NCBI GenBank assembly: GCA_027858145.1
Contig: JAQIDF010000419.1
Coordinates: 1-18,751, forward strand
Origin: Prolixibacteraceae bacterium
Lineage (GTDB): Bacteria > Bacteroidota > Bacteroidia > Bacteroidales > Prolixibacteraceae
Reading direction: 5' to 3'
DNA length: 18,751 nt
In this document: in pieces, positions 1 through 8,026 of the stretch
Layout of the letters: each line of letters begins with the position of its first letter
Position numbering within the stretch: position 1 is the first letter of the stretch
Notes under the pieces: model-generated
Databases searched by the model: none
What the model was told of the DNA's origin: nothing
Seen by the model: only the letters and a program-made list of their open reading frames with translations
Translations under genes and position numbers: made by a program

Positions 1-2147
1 TGATGAAAAGCCCTGAAACGCTCTTCATTGATGCGGCTGTAATCGAGATATGGCCCGCCTGAAGCCTCCCAGGCCTCAACAAGCGCCGTCTTCTCCAAAT
101 CATATGGCGTATAAGGCAAACCACCAACAAAGCGCCATTTTGCGCCAACACTCCAGTCGTTTTTCAATTTGTAAGTGGCAAACGACGTTAATAAGTGCTT
201 GCTATCCCAGCTCGAAGGTATATACTCACCGGAATCGACATTCTTAAATTCACTTCGCACCAGGGTGTAAGATACACTACCCGTAAGGTTTTTCTGATTG
301 TTAATACGTGCCAGCACTTCCATTCCATAAGCACGTCCTTCAGAAATCGACAACACCTCTTCATCGCCCAGCACACCGTAACCTGCACCTTTATTGGCTA
401 AACTGATTCGGTCGTTGACCGAAAAAGGATAATCGTCATACGTTTTCAGAAATCCTTCAACGCTGTATTGCACAACCTGGCTCGGCTTGTATTCAAAACC
501 GGCAATGTAATGGTTTGAACGAATGTATTTCAAACCATTGTCTTTATTTACAAATTCATCGTTTTGTTCATAACCCAGCGATGTATAAGGTGGCAATTGA
601 AAGTAACGGCCATAATTCGCGTTAAAACTAATATCGCCGGTAAGGTTATACGACAATGACACCCGTGGTGAAAACTGGTCGAACATATTGCTCATGCCCG
701 ACGAGTAATTATTCGCATCAAAACGGGTTCCGACTGAAACGACAAGATCATCGGCTAAAAAGTTACGGCTCACCTGCCCATACAGCCCCCATTTGATCAC
801 GGTAATATCGGTATCGTAATTTATTTCGACTTGTTGCCCGCCATAAAAACGCTTCTGATAGGTATCGTTCGTATATCGGGCAACATCGGTATTAATACCA
901 TAGTTGAGCTTCCAGGTTCCTATGCGATTGGTGTTTTCTACGCGCAACTTATTTTCTATTTCATTTGAATTATAATCCAATGTCAGGTTATCGGGGTTGC
1001 TTTCATCATTTTCAAAATATTTAATCGATTGATTGTTCAAGTGGTTACGACTCAGTGCCACGGTAAAGAAACCATTATCGTGGAAATGCTTGTAAACACC
1101 TCCAATAGTATAGGTCCATTGTTCATTTACAGCAATATTGTTGAGAATAAACCGCTGTGTCGTATCCGGATTTTCAATATCCCGGTTTAAATCAAACAAG
1201 TCAATTGCCCCGATTCCGATAAATGTAATTTCATTTTTCTGGTCAATGCGGGTTTTTACCTTAAACTGAGCATCGTTAAAAGTAGGCAGAAATGGTAATT
1301 CAAGCACCCCAAAAAGAAACTTCAGGTACGAACGGCGGGTTGAAACGATAAAAGTTGTCTTTTCACCAATTGGCCCGTCGAGCGTTGCCGTTACCTCGGA
1401 TGCCCCCAGCGAAATCTGAAACTTTAAATCTTCGCTGTTACCATCAACCTGGCTAAACTCAAGAACACCGCTAAGCGCATCGCCGCGATTTGAAGGGAAA
1501 GCCCCTGAGTAGTAATTAACGCTTCTAATAAAGTCGGCATTAATAATTCCCACCGGACCTCCCGAAGCTCCCTGCGTGGCAAAATGGTTAATATTTGGCA
1601 CTTCAATGCCATCGAGATAAAAAACACTCTCGGAAGGACCTCCACCCCTGATGATAATATCATTCCGGAATGCCGGTGTTGACGCCACTCCCGGGAACGA
1701 CTGTATTACCTTTGATATGTCGCGGTTAGCACCCGGGTTGGTTTCAATTTCGCCAACGCTGATGCTCCGTAATGAAACCGGGCTCTCTTCGGTTTTTCTG
1801 AAAGGACTCGCTTTTACGGTAACCTCTCCTATTTCCTGATTCGATTCCTCCATTGGTATGGTAATATTTGCCACATTGGCATTACTAACTTCAATTTCAT
1901 CTGAAACAACATCTTCGTACCCGATAAATGATACCGTCAAGCGAATAAATCCGGGCTTCAACCCAAAAAGTTGAAAGTTCCCATCAAGGTCGGTTACCGA
2001 ACCAAGTGTTGTACCCATTACCACGACGTTCACAAAAGGAAGCGGCTCATTAGTGGTAGCATCAACTACCTTCCCCTTAACAACACCGTCCTGCGCAATG
2101 GCAAAAAATGATAAAGCTGACAATAATATGGTTATAAATATTTTCAT
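1..2147 (-). CDS. TonB-dependent outer-membrane receptor, C-terminus outside window
   Basis: Outer-membrane beta-barrel transporter for an unknown ligand, energised by TonB. The frame is open from the ATG at 2147 to the left edge, giving the first 715 residues. Residues 1-18 are a signal peptide ending FFAIA, followed by a carboxypeptidase-regulatory-like beta-sandwich (about 20-108, with GTTLGSVTDLDGNF and a SFIGYED strand) and then the plug domain (about 120-235) with the typical DISKVIQSFPGV, RNDIIIRGGGPSE and FYLDGIEVPN segments. The rest is alternating beta strands of the barrel, including GRYFQLPP and an ISEGRAYGMEV strand. No TonB box is obvious. It lies 21 bp after the DUF2271-like lipoprotein gene and is very probably co-transcribed with it. 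There is no SusD-type partner, so a glycan-uptake (SusCD) role is less likely than metal, siderophore or cofactor uptake. The family is certain, the substrate is not. Confidence 0.95.
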   Translation of the reverse strand, partial: MKIFITILLSALSFFAIAQDGVVKGKVVDATTNEPLPFVNVVVMGTTLGSVTDLDGNFQLFGLKPGFIRLTVSFIGYEDVVSDEIEVSNANVANITIPMEESNQEIGEVTVKASPFRKTEESPVSLRSISVGEIETNPGANRDISKVIQSFPGVASTPAFRNDIIIRGGGPSESVFYLDGIEVPNINHFATQGASGGPVGIINADFIRSVNYYSGAFPSNRGDALSGVLEFSQVDGNSEDLKFQISLGASEVTATLDGPIGEKTTFIVSTRRSYLKFLFGVLELPFLPTFNDAQFKVKTRIDQKNEITFIGIGAIDLFDLNRDIENPDTTQRFILNNIAVNEQWTYTIGGVYKHFHDNGFFTVALSRNHLNNQSIKYFENDESNPDNLTLDYNSNEIENKLRVENTNRIGTWKLNYGINTDVARYTNDTYQKRFYGGQQVEINYDTDITVIKWGLYGQVSRNFLADDLVVSVGTRFDANNYSSGMSNMFDQFSPRVSLSYNLTGDISFNANYGRYFQLPPYTSLGYEQNDEFVNKDNGLKYIRSNHYIAGFEYKPSQVVQYSVEGFLKTYDDYPFSVNDRISLANKGAGYGVLGDEEVLSISEGRAYGMEVLARINNQKNLTGSVSYTLVRSEFKNVDSGEYIPSSWDSKHLLTSFATYKLKNDWSVGAKWRFVGGLPYTPYDLEKTALVEAWEASGGPYLDYSRINEERFRAFH

Positions 2148-2168
2148 TTTAATCTTCTCTTTCAGTTC

Positions 2169-2915
2169 TTATTCTTCACTAATTTTCACCAACACTTTAT
2201 GCACAATATTTTTTGCCGTTGTAAGTGTCGTGATGTCCGTAAACAACTCGCCGTTACTTCCATCGTAATGACTGTGGCCGATGGGGTTCAGGTAATACTC
2301 CTTGCCGGGGTCGCTTTTGTCGACAGTTACTGCATAAACCAATGCGGGCTGGCATGATGATTTATAATCGGCATTATCGGGATACAGACTGTTATGCCAG
2401 TATTCATTCCAATCCCAGGTCTGATTGACTTCCATCAGCATCCTGAACTTGTCTGGCAATTCATTCGTAGCTATAGCCTTTAACACAAAATCGTCAGATG
2501 GCGTAGCCCCCGAAATAGCATCAGCTATCGGATAATCGGGCGTTGGAAGAATTTGCCCATTGTCGTCCATCAACCCTTTTTTATGTAACCAATATGGCAA
2601 AGTAGCCGGACGTTGGGCTTTACCGGGCTTATTATCCCAGGTTCCATCCCCTAAATCGGCATAACCATAAATACCTGTTGCCACGTATTCGGTTACAAAA
2701 AGTGTTTCAATATAATTTCCTTGAAGATCTTCAACCCAGATAGCAAAAGTGGGGTGGTTATGCTCTGTCCCCCCATAAAATGAGACAACCAGTTCTGTTC
2801 CGTCTTTACCCGAATTGGATACTAAGCGCTCAGGCTCTATTGGTGCAACCTTCCTGTTTAGGCAGGCACCGGTCATTAGCAACATTATTATTCCTGTAAA
2901 AAGTTTTATTCTCAT
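2169..2915 (-). CDS. DUF2271-like lipoprotein with a DxxSGAT motif
   Basis: Predicted exported lipoprotein of 248 residues; function unknown. I chose the ATG at 2915 rather than the in-frame ATG at 2954, because the later start begins directly with a signal peptide (MRIKLFTGIIMLLMTGAC). The lipid-attachment cysteine would be Cys18; the -3 residue is Thr, so the lipobox is loose. The mature part resembles DUF2271 proteins: a strand ELVVSFYGG followed by HPTFAIWVEDLQGNYIETLFVTEY (residues about 41-77), then a region rich in Trp, Asp and Pro. Residues 133-138 read AISGAT, preceded by Asp132; this fits the Dxx(S/T)GAT consensus where ApbE attaches FMN to a threonine, but similar sequences also occur in DUF2271 proteins and no FMN-binding domain is clear. 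It precedes the TonB-dependent receptor by 21 bp, so the pair probably serves the same uptake process. The DUF2271 call is from pattern memory and moderately sure. Confidence 0.7.
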   Translation of the reverse strand: MRIKLFTGIIMLLMTGACLNRKVAPIEPERLVSNSGKDGTELVVSFYGGTEHNHPTFAIWVEDLQGNYIETLFVTEYVATGIYGYADLGDGTWDNKPGKAQRPATLPYWLHKKGLMDDNGQILPTPDYPIADAISGATPSDDFVLKAIATNELPDKFRMLMEVNQTWDWNEYWHNSLYPDNADYKSSCQPALVYAVTVDKSDPGKEYYLNPIGHSHYDGSNGELFTDITTLTTAKNIVHKVLVKISEE

Positions 2916-3066
2916 TTTTTTTGATTTTGTTTTTAAGATTGAAACGATAAACATTTCATTTTGTTCAATTTTTGTTTAAGTATTTTAAGTTATTATTTAT
3001 ACATTTCATGAGATCTACAAATGATACAACGACTATTACTTTTTTATTACCAATGACTAAAAATTA

Positions 3067-3074
3067 TACCTTTG
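3067..3074 (+). promoter_or_regulatory. Predicted -7 element of the dGTPase promoter
   Basis: TACCTTTG is an exact match to the Bacteroidota -7 consensus TAnnTTTG. A T-run (3040-3045) lies about 21 bases upstream where the -33 TTTG would be, so that half is weak. Transcription would begin near 3080. This places the ATG at 3095 as the real start of the next gene and excludes the in-frame ATG at 2972. Confidence 0.6.
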
Positions 3075-3094
3075 TAACACATAAATTTCACAGA

Positions 3095-4420
3095 ATGGAC
3101 TGGAATCAATTACTCTCGATAAAACGTTTGGGAAAACCTACTTCGGGCAAGATAACCCATGACTCGCGCACACAATTTCAACGCGATTACGACCGCCTCA
3201 TTTTCTCGTCGCCCTTTAGGCGGCTGCAGAACAAAACACAGGTTTTTCCGCTCCCGGGCAGCGTGTTTGTTCACAACCGACTAACACACAGCCTTGAAGT
3301 GGCAAGCGTAGGACGCTCGCTGGGCAATATTATTAGTATGAAGCTCGAAGAAGGTGGCGAAGACCACCCGTTGCTGGGTGAAATTGGCGCTGTAGTTGCA
3401 GCTGCCTGCCTGGCTCACGACATGGGTAACCCACCATTTGGACATTCGGGCGAAGATGCCATAAAGGCCTATTTTGAGACCGGAAAAGGCAGGTCATTAA
3501 AAACTGAAATGAGCGATGCACAATGGAAAGACCTGGTTTATTTTGATGGTAACGCCAACACATTACGGGTTCTGAGCCACCAATTCAAGGGACGCCGTGC
3601 CGGAGGCTTTGCCCTCACATATACCATGCTGGCTTCAATTGTAAAATATCCCTACGAATCACTTATAGCCCCGAAACCAAAGTTCGGTTTTTTTCAAAGC
3701 GAAAAAAAAATATTTACTGAAATTGCTGAAGATCTGGGTCTTAAACGTATTGACAACAATGGCATTCAATACGCACGCCATCCATTGGTTTACCTTGTGG
3801 AGGCTGCCGATGACATCTGTTATCAGATTATGGACGTTGAGGATGCCCACAAACTTAAAATACTATCGTACAACGAAACCCGTGAGCTTTATTTCAACTT
3901 TTACCATAAAACCAACGATGCCGGGGTAATTAGCAGCATCGAAAAAACGATGCAGGAAGTCACCGACCCCAACGAACAAATTGCTTATTTGAGGGCCGGT
4001 GTAATTAACAAGCTGATATTCGACTGCGTACAGGTATTTCTGAATAATTATAATACCATTATGAACGGATCATTTACCGGATCGTTAATCAACAAAATCC
4101 CGGAGACCTCAGATCAGGCAATGCACAAAATTAAAGAAGTTTCTATCCAACGCATTTACTCCGACCAATCGGTTATCGATATCGAACTGGCGGGATATAA
4201 AGTTATAAGTACCATTACCGACCACTTTGTTAATGCTGTCACTACCGAAAGCATTTACAACAAAAAGCTAATGAAACTCTTTCCCGAACAATTCCTTACT
4301 GATTCGGATGACTGTTATTCAAAAGTTCAGTCGGTAGTTGATTTTGTGTCGGGGATGACTGATGTATATGCACTCGACCTTTACAGGAAAATTACAGGAA
4401 TAAACATCCCTGGCATTTAA
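3095..4420 (+). CDS. dgt: Deoxyguanosinetriphosphate triphosphohydrolase (dGTPase)
   Basis: Cytoplasmic HD-superfamily enzyme that cleaves dGTP (and sometimes other dNTPs) to the deoxynucleoside and tripolyphosphate, controlling dNTP pools. The 441-residue product begins at MDWNQLLS. Family hallmarks are visible: THDSRTQFQRDYDRLIFSSPFRRL-type N-terminus (residues about 21-44, in shorter runs), then RLTHSLEV with metal ligand His65, LAHDMGNPPFGH with His108-Asp109 and His117, and AADDICYQIMDVEDAH further on, carrying the last metal-binding aspartate. The in-frame ATG at 2972 would add 41 residues with no family resemblance and would span the predicted promoter, so I reject it. Only 18 bp separate it from the downstream lipoprotein gene, so the two may be co-transcribed. 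The exact nucleotide preference cannot be read from sequence; some homologues act on several dNTPs. Confidence 0.93.
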   Translation: MDWNQLLSIKRLGKPTSGKITHDSRTQFQRDYDRLIFSSPFRRLQNKTQVFPLPGSVFVHNRLTHSLEVASVGRSLGNIISMKLEEGGEDHPLLGEIGAVVAAACLAHDMGNPPFGHSGEDAIKAYFETGKGRSLKTEMSDAQWKDLVYFDGNANTLRVLSHQFKGRRAGGFALTYTMLASIVKYPYESLIAPKPKFGFFQSEKKIFTEIAEDLGLKRIDNNGIQYARHPLVYLVEAADDICYQIMDVEDAHKLKILSYNETRELYFNFYHKTNDAGVISSIEKTMQEVTDPNEQIAYLRAGVINKLIFDCVQVFLNNYNTIMNGSFTGSLINKIPETSDQAMHKIKEVSIQRIYSDQSVIDIELAGYKVISTITDHFVNAVTTESIYNKKLMKLFPEQFLTDSDDCYSKVQSVVDFVSGMTDVYALDLYRKITGINIPGI

Positions 4421-4438
4421 TTATTAAAAATACCCGTC

Positions 4439-4972
4439 ATGCAAAAAAAACATTTTATCATCATAATGATATCTCTTCTCTTTTTTGGTTGCAAAGAAGA
4501 AAATGTAGAACCTACTGACGATTCATTGTATGGTCTGATAAATCAATATCGACAAGAACAAGGGTTAAGCGCTGTCCCTTATTCTATATCCCTCACGATT
4601 GTTGCCGAAACCCACATTGACGACCTTATTCAGTATTACACCATAGATGAAACCTGCAACTTGCATAGCTGGTCTGAAAATGGCAACTGGGCCTCCTGCT
4701 GTTACACCAGCGACCATGAGCAAGCTGAATGCATGTGGAACAAACCACGTGAACTGACAAGTTACGAAGGCGCCGGATATGAAATTGCAGCTTATAAAAG
4801 TAGTGGCATAACGGCTGAAAGGGCTCTTGAATTATGGAAAAATTCAGATGCACACAACAATATAATTTCCAATCAGGACATATGGACAAACATTGAGTGG
4901 AAAGCAATGGGCACAGCGATTAAGGGCGACTATGCAGTTGTATGGTTCGGAGAAGAAAAAGAGCCTGAATAA
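4439..4972 (+). CDS. CAP/SCP (PR-1-like) domain lipoprotein
   Basis: Predicted exported lipoprotein of 177 residues with a CAP (cysteine-rich secretory protein/PR-1) domain; such domains in bacteria bind ligands or cell-wall material, usually with unknown activity. Signal peptide MQKKHFIIIMISLLFFGC puts the lipidated cysteine at 18, followed by KEENVEPTDD, an acidic stretch like the Bacteroidota lipoprotein surface-export signal. The CAP domain covers about 28-172: an opening helix LINQYRQEQGLSAV, HSWSENGNWASCC with His76, GYEIAAY with Glu115, ALELWKNSDAHNNII with His139, and the last strands AMGTAIKGDYAVVWFG. His76, Glu115 and His139 fit the conserved His/Glu/His of the family cleft. Four further cysteines (73, 87, 88, 98) are clustered, suggesting disulfides. 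It follows the dGTPase gene by 18 bp, which looks like shared transcription rather than shared function. Confidence 0.8.
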   Translation: MQKKHFIIIMISLLFFGCKEENVEPTDDSLYGLINQYRQEQGLSAVPYSISLTIVAETHIDDLIQYYTIDETCNLHSWSENGNWASCCYTSDHEQAECMWNKPRELTSYEGAGYEIAAYKSSGITAERALELWKNSDAHNNIISNQDIWTNIEWKAMGTAIKGDYAVVWFGEEKEPE

Positions 4973-5008
4973 TTTTGCCGCAACAAATACCACTTCATAA
5001 TTTAATAT

Positions 5009-5016
5009 TACATTTG
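5009..5016 (+). promoter_or_regulatory. Candidate -7 element directly before the DUF58 gene
   Basis: TACATTTG matches TAnnTTTG exactly and ends only 5 bases before the ATG at 5022. If used, the transcript would start at or next to the start codon and be leaderless or nearly so. No TTTG lies at the proper upstream distance (the nearest, 4974-4977, is 31 bases away), so this is tentative. Confidence 0.35.
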
Positions 5017-5021
5017 AAGCA

Positions 5022-5960
5022 ATGGACTATATTACAAATCTACATAACCTAGAAGAATTTCAGGATTTTGACAACCTTGAGCTCATTGCCAAAGAAGTTG
5101 TTGAAGGTTTTATTACCGGGCTGCACCGAAGCCCTTTCCATGGTTTTTCGGTTGAGTTTTCAGAGCACCGCCAATATAACGAAGGAGAATCGACCCGCAA
5201 TATCGACTGGAAACTTTACGGACGTTCTGAACGATTGTACGTGAAACAGTTCGAGGAAGAAACGAACCTGCGCTGCCAGTTTGTTATCGATACTTCATCA
5301 TCAATGCTTTTTCCTTTTAAGAAGGGACGGAAGCAACAAATGAACAAGCTGTCTTTTTCGGTTTACTGCACGGCTGCCATCATTTACATGATTCGTCGCC
5401 AGCGCGATGCATCGGGACTAACGCTTTTCTCAGATAAAGTGGATTTTCATGCCGATGCCCGTTTGTCATCGGTACACCTCGACCTATTGTACAGCGAACT
5501 TTCAAATTTACTGAAACCGGAGAAAGCTGAACTGAAAAAAGGGACAAATGCCGTTGAAGTTCTCCATCAAATTGCCGAGAACATCCACAAACGTTCGATG
5601 GTCGTTATTTTTTCCGATATGATTGAATCGAGCGACCCCGACGATATTTACCAGGCGCTGCAACATTTACGCTACAATAAGCACGAAGTGGTACTGTTTC
5701 ATGTAACCGATAAGGAACACGAAGAAGAATTGATATACTCCAACCGTCCACACCGCTTTGTCGACCTTGAAACCGGCGAGCAAATAAAACTAAAGCCCCA
5801 GGATGTTAAGAAAGAATATGCCCTGGCGATGAAAAAATACGTAGATGAACTTAAGCTACGTTGCGCACAATACAGTATTGATGTGATAGAGGCCGACATC
5901 AACGATAACTTCAGGCACGTACTGCAATCCTATCTTATTAAGCGGGGAAAATTGGGATAA
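5022..5960 (+). CDS. DUF58 domain protein (MoxR-associated vWA-like)
   Basis: A 312-residue soluble DUF58 protein. Members usually work with a MoxR AAA+ ATPase and are thought to assist assembly or maturation of other proteins; the exact role is unknown. Visible signature: GFSVEFSEHRQYNEGESTRNIDW (about 41-63) followed by LYGRSERLYVKQFEEETN (66-82), the conserved core of the family. A von Willebrand A-like fold follows, with an intact MIDAS DTSSSM at 90-95 and a second metal-site segment FSDMIES at 197-203. There is no transmembrane segment, unlike many longer DUF58 proteins. No moxR gene is next to it here: the upstream neighbour is a CAP lipoprotein and a terminator follows immediately, so it appears as a lone copy. 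The start fits the usual short helical N-terminus of the family. Confidence 0.9.
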   Translation: MDYITNLHNLEEFQDFDNLELIAKEVVEGFITGLHRSPFHGFSVEFSEHRQYNEGESTRNIDWKLYGRSERLYVKQFEEETNLRCQFVIDTSSSMLFPFKKGRKQQMNKLSFSVYCTAAIIYMIRRQRDASGLTLFSDKVDFHADARLSSVHLDLLYSELSNLLKPEKAELKKGTNAVEVLHQIAENIHKRSMVVIFSDMIESSDPDDIYQALQHLRYNKHEVVLFHVTDKEHEEELIYSNRPHRFVDLETGEQIKLKPQDVKKEYALAMKKYVDELKLRCAQYSIDVIEADINDNFRHVLQSYLIKRGKLG

Positions 5961-5994
5961 AAAAATAGATTGCCTGTTGAGACAATCTATTTTT
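5961..5994. terminator. Bidirectional terminator between the DUF58 gene and pgk
   Basis: Perfect 12-bp inverted repeat, AAAAATAGATTG at 5961-5972 and CAATCTATTTTT at 5983-5994, with a 10-base loop. Each strand ends in a run of T after the stem, so it can stop the plus-strand transcript from 5022-5960 and the minus-strand transcript from pgk, whose stop codon is 28 bp away. It begins directly after the DUF58 stop codon. Confidence 0.85.
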
Positions 5995-6022
5995 CATCGA
6001 TATATTAAATTATTTTTTTACT

Positions 6023-7219
6023 CTATTCACCTCGCACAGCGGCAATACCCGGCAATTCTTTACCTTCGAGATATTCGAGCAATGCACCACCTGCTGTAGA
6101 GATGTATGAAACATCATCGGCCAGTCCGAATTGATTGATACAAGCTACTGAGTCGCCACCACCAATAAGTGAAAAAGCACCTTTTTTAGTTGCAGCTACA
6201 ATGGCATCACCAATCGCACGTGAACCTTTTGCGAAGGTCTCAAATTCGAATACACCAACCGGACCGTTCCAAAGAATAGTGCCCGACTCTTCAATAACTT
6301 TCATCATGTCCTTAATACTTTCAGGGCCGGCATCCAAACCTTGCCATCCGTCAGGTATCTCATCCGAAGGAACAACTTTAGTGTTGGCATCGTTTGAAAA
6401 ATCGTCAGCCGCCAATACATCAGATGACAAAATTATTTGCACACCCTTTTCTTTAGCAAGCTTCTCGATATTTTTTGCCATATCAAGATAATCATCTTCG
6501 CATATTGAGTTACCAACTTTTCCGCCACGTGCTTTCACAAAAGTGTAGGTCATACCACCACCAATAATCAGGTTGTCAACCTTATCGAGCAGATTTTCGA
6601 TAATAGTAATTTTTGAAGACACCTTAGCGCCACCCATAATAGCAGTTAGCGGGCGTGATGGCGAATGAAGCACTTTGTCGAGGCTTTTAATTTCGCTTCC
6701 AATCACATAACCGAACATCTTGTCGTTAGGGAAGAATTTAGCAATAACAGCGGTTGAAGCATGCGCGCGGTGTGCGGTACCAAAGGCATCGTTAATCCAG
6801 CAATCGCCATTCTTAGCAATCTGCTCAGCAAAAGCCTCATCGCCTTTTGTTTCTTCTTTATGAAAACGCAGATTCTCGAGAATTAACACTTCACCGGGCT
6901 TAACCTCACCGGCCATTTTTTGTGCTTCCGCACCAATACAATCAGGGGCTATTTTTACGGTAGCCCCGTCAAGCAACTCAGAGAGGTGGTCAACAAGGTG
7001 ACGTAACGAAAACTTATCCTCCGGGCCTTCCTTTGGGCGGCCAAGGTGCGACATGATAACCGGAGAGCCTCCTTTTTCAATCACTTTTTTAATGGTTGGA
7101 AGCGCGGCTCTCATACGCGTATCATCGGTAATCTCGAATTTTTCGTTTAAAGGCACGTTGAAATCAACGCGTATCAATGCCCTTTTCCCTGAAAAATCAT
7201 ATGTTTCAATTGTTTGCAT
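6023..7219 (-). CDS. pgk: Phosphoglycerate kinase
   Basis: Glycolytic cytoplasmic enzyme transferring the acyl phosphate of 1,3-bisphosphoglycerate to ADP. The 398-residue length is normal for bacterial PGK. Motifs: RVDFNVP at 17-23 and DTRMRAALPTI at 33-43 (substrate-binding N-lobe), SHLGRP at 57-62, ENLRFHKEE, then in the C-lobe GGAKVSSKI, GGGMTYTF, WNGPVGVFE, and the nucleotide/hinge segments GGGDS at 353-357 and STAGGA at 374-379. All expected active-site segments are intact. A TATCTTTG element 31 bases upstream indicates its own promoter, and the hairpin at 5961-5994 ends the transcript, so it is probably a single-gene unit, although upp just upstream on the same strand could read through. 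Confidence 0.98.
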   Translation of the reverse strand: MQTIETYDFSGKRALIRVDFNVPLNEKFEITDDTRMRAALPTIKKVIEKGGSPVIMSHLGRPKEGPEDKFSLRHLVDHLSELLDGATVKIAPDCIGAEAQKMAGEVKPGEVLILENLRFHKEETKGDEAFAEQIAKNGDCWINDAFGTAHRAHASTAVIAKFFPNDKMFGYVIGSEIKSLDKVLHSPSRPLTAIMGGAKVSSKITIIENLLDKVDNLIIGGGMTYTFVKARGGKVGNSICEDDYLDMAKNIEKLAKEKGVQIILSSDVLAADDFSNDANTKVVPSDEIPDGWQGLDAGPESIKDMMKVIEESGTILWNGPVGVFEFETFAKGSRAIGDAIVAATKKGAFSLIGGGDSVACINQFGLADDVSYISTAGGALLEYLEGKELPGIAAVRGE

Positions 7220-7249
7220 TGTATTGAACTTTAGTTAGAAAATTAAACC

Positions 7250-7257
7250 CAAAGATA
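7250..7257 (-). promoter_or_regulatory. Predicted -7 element of the pgk promoter
   Basis: The minus strand reads TATCTTTG, an exact TAnnTTTG match, ending 30 bases before the pgk ATG. No clear TTTG is present 17-23 bases further upstream, so only the -7 half is supported. Expected transcription start is near 7244. Confidence 0.55.
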
Positions 7258-7326
7258 AAAATTTCTGACCTTAAAAAGAGTAGCCGGGGGTATTAATTAA
7301 GTTGATTAACATTTAAAAAACGTCAA

Positions 7327-7986
7327 TTATTCATCCATTTTGTTCCCATAAGCCAAATCGCCTGCATCGCCCAATCCGGGAACGATATATTTTTTCTCAT
7401 CCAACTCAGGGTCAATTCCTCCTACCCATAATGTACAGTGGTCTGACGGTAATTTTTCACGCACATAATCAACGCCTTCCTGACTGGCAATAATTGCTAA
7501 CAGGTGAACATGCTTCGGCCTTCCTTTTCTATGCAGGGCATGGTAACTAACTTCAAGTGAAGAACCGGTTGCCAGCATCGGGTCGGACAAAATTACCACC
7601 TTATCTTCAAGTGATGGCGAGGCTAAATATTCAAATTCAATAACAAATTCTTTGGTATCGACATATTTCCGGTAGGCCGAGATAAAAGCGTTGCCACTAC
7701 GGTCGAAGTAGTTTAGCAAGCCCTGATGCAACGGCAAACCGGCACGCAGAATGGTTGCAAGTATCGGAAACGATTCGGGCAAATTAATATCAACCTTCCC
7801 CAGTGGTGTTGTTACTTCTTTTGATTGATATGTGAGTTTTTTACTAATCTCATACGCGAAAATTTCGCCTATGCGTTCAATATTTTTACGAAAACGTAAA
7901 GGGTCGTTTTGAACGCTCACATCTCTTATTTCAGCAATAAATTGATTGAAAACAGAATTATTGTCACCAAGGTTTATTATTTGCAT
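7327..7986 (-). CDS. upp: Uracil phosphoribosyltransferase
   Basis: Pyrimidine-salvage enzyme making UMP from uracil and PRPP in the cytoplasm. The 219-residue product has ILRAGLPL (about 79-86), the PRPP-binding loop VVILSDPMLATGSS at 130-143 and the uracil-binding segment YIVPGLGDAGDLAYG at 200-214, all diagnostic. It begins 40 bp after the stop of the GNAT-like gene at 8027, on the same strand, so it could be the last gene of the long upstream operon; a degenerate -7 element (TATGTTTA, minus strand, 8016-8023) could instead give it its own start. A metabolic link between uracil salvage and the neighbouring carrier-protein cluster is not evident. Confidence 0.97.
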   Translation of the reverse strand: MQIINLGDNNSVFNQFIAEIRDVSVQNDPLRFRKNIERIGEIFAYEISKKLTYQSKEVTTPLGKVDINLPESFPILATILRAGLPLHQGLLNYFDRSGNAFISAYRKYVDTKEFVIEFEYLASPSLEDKVVILSDPMLATGSSLEVSYHALHRKGRPKHVHLLAIIASQEGVDYVREKLPSDHCTLWVGGIDPELDEKKYIVPGLGDAGDLAYGNKMDE

Positions 7987-8026
7987 TTTATCTTATTTAT
8001 GGTTTCTATTAAAAATAAACATACTT

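Noticed and set aside
2916..2954. In-frame upstream start for the DUF2271-like lipoprotein
   Set aside because: It would put 13 mostly polar residues before an otherwise normal lipoprotein signal peptide.
2972..3094. In-frame N-terminal extension of the dGTPase from an ATG at 2972
   Set aside because: The extra 41 residues do not look like the family, and the stretch contains an exact -7 promoter element at 3067-3074, so translation must start later, at 3095.
8016..8023. Promoter for upp (TATGTTTA on the minus strand)
   Set aside because: The last consensus base is wrong and no -33 element is at a suitable distance, so it is mentioned but not listed.
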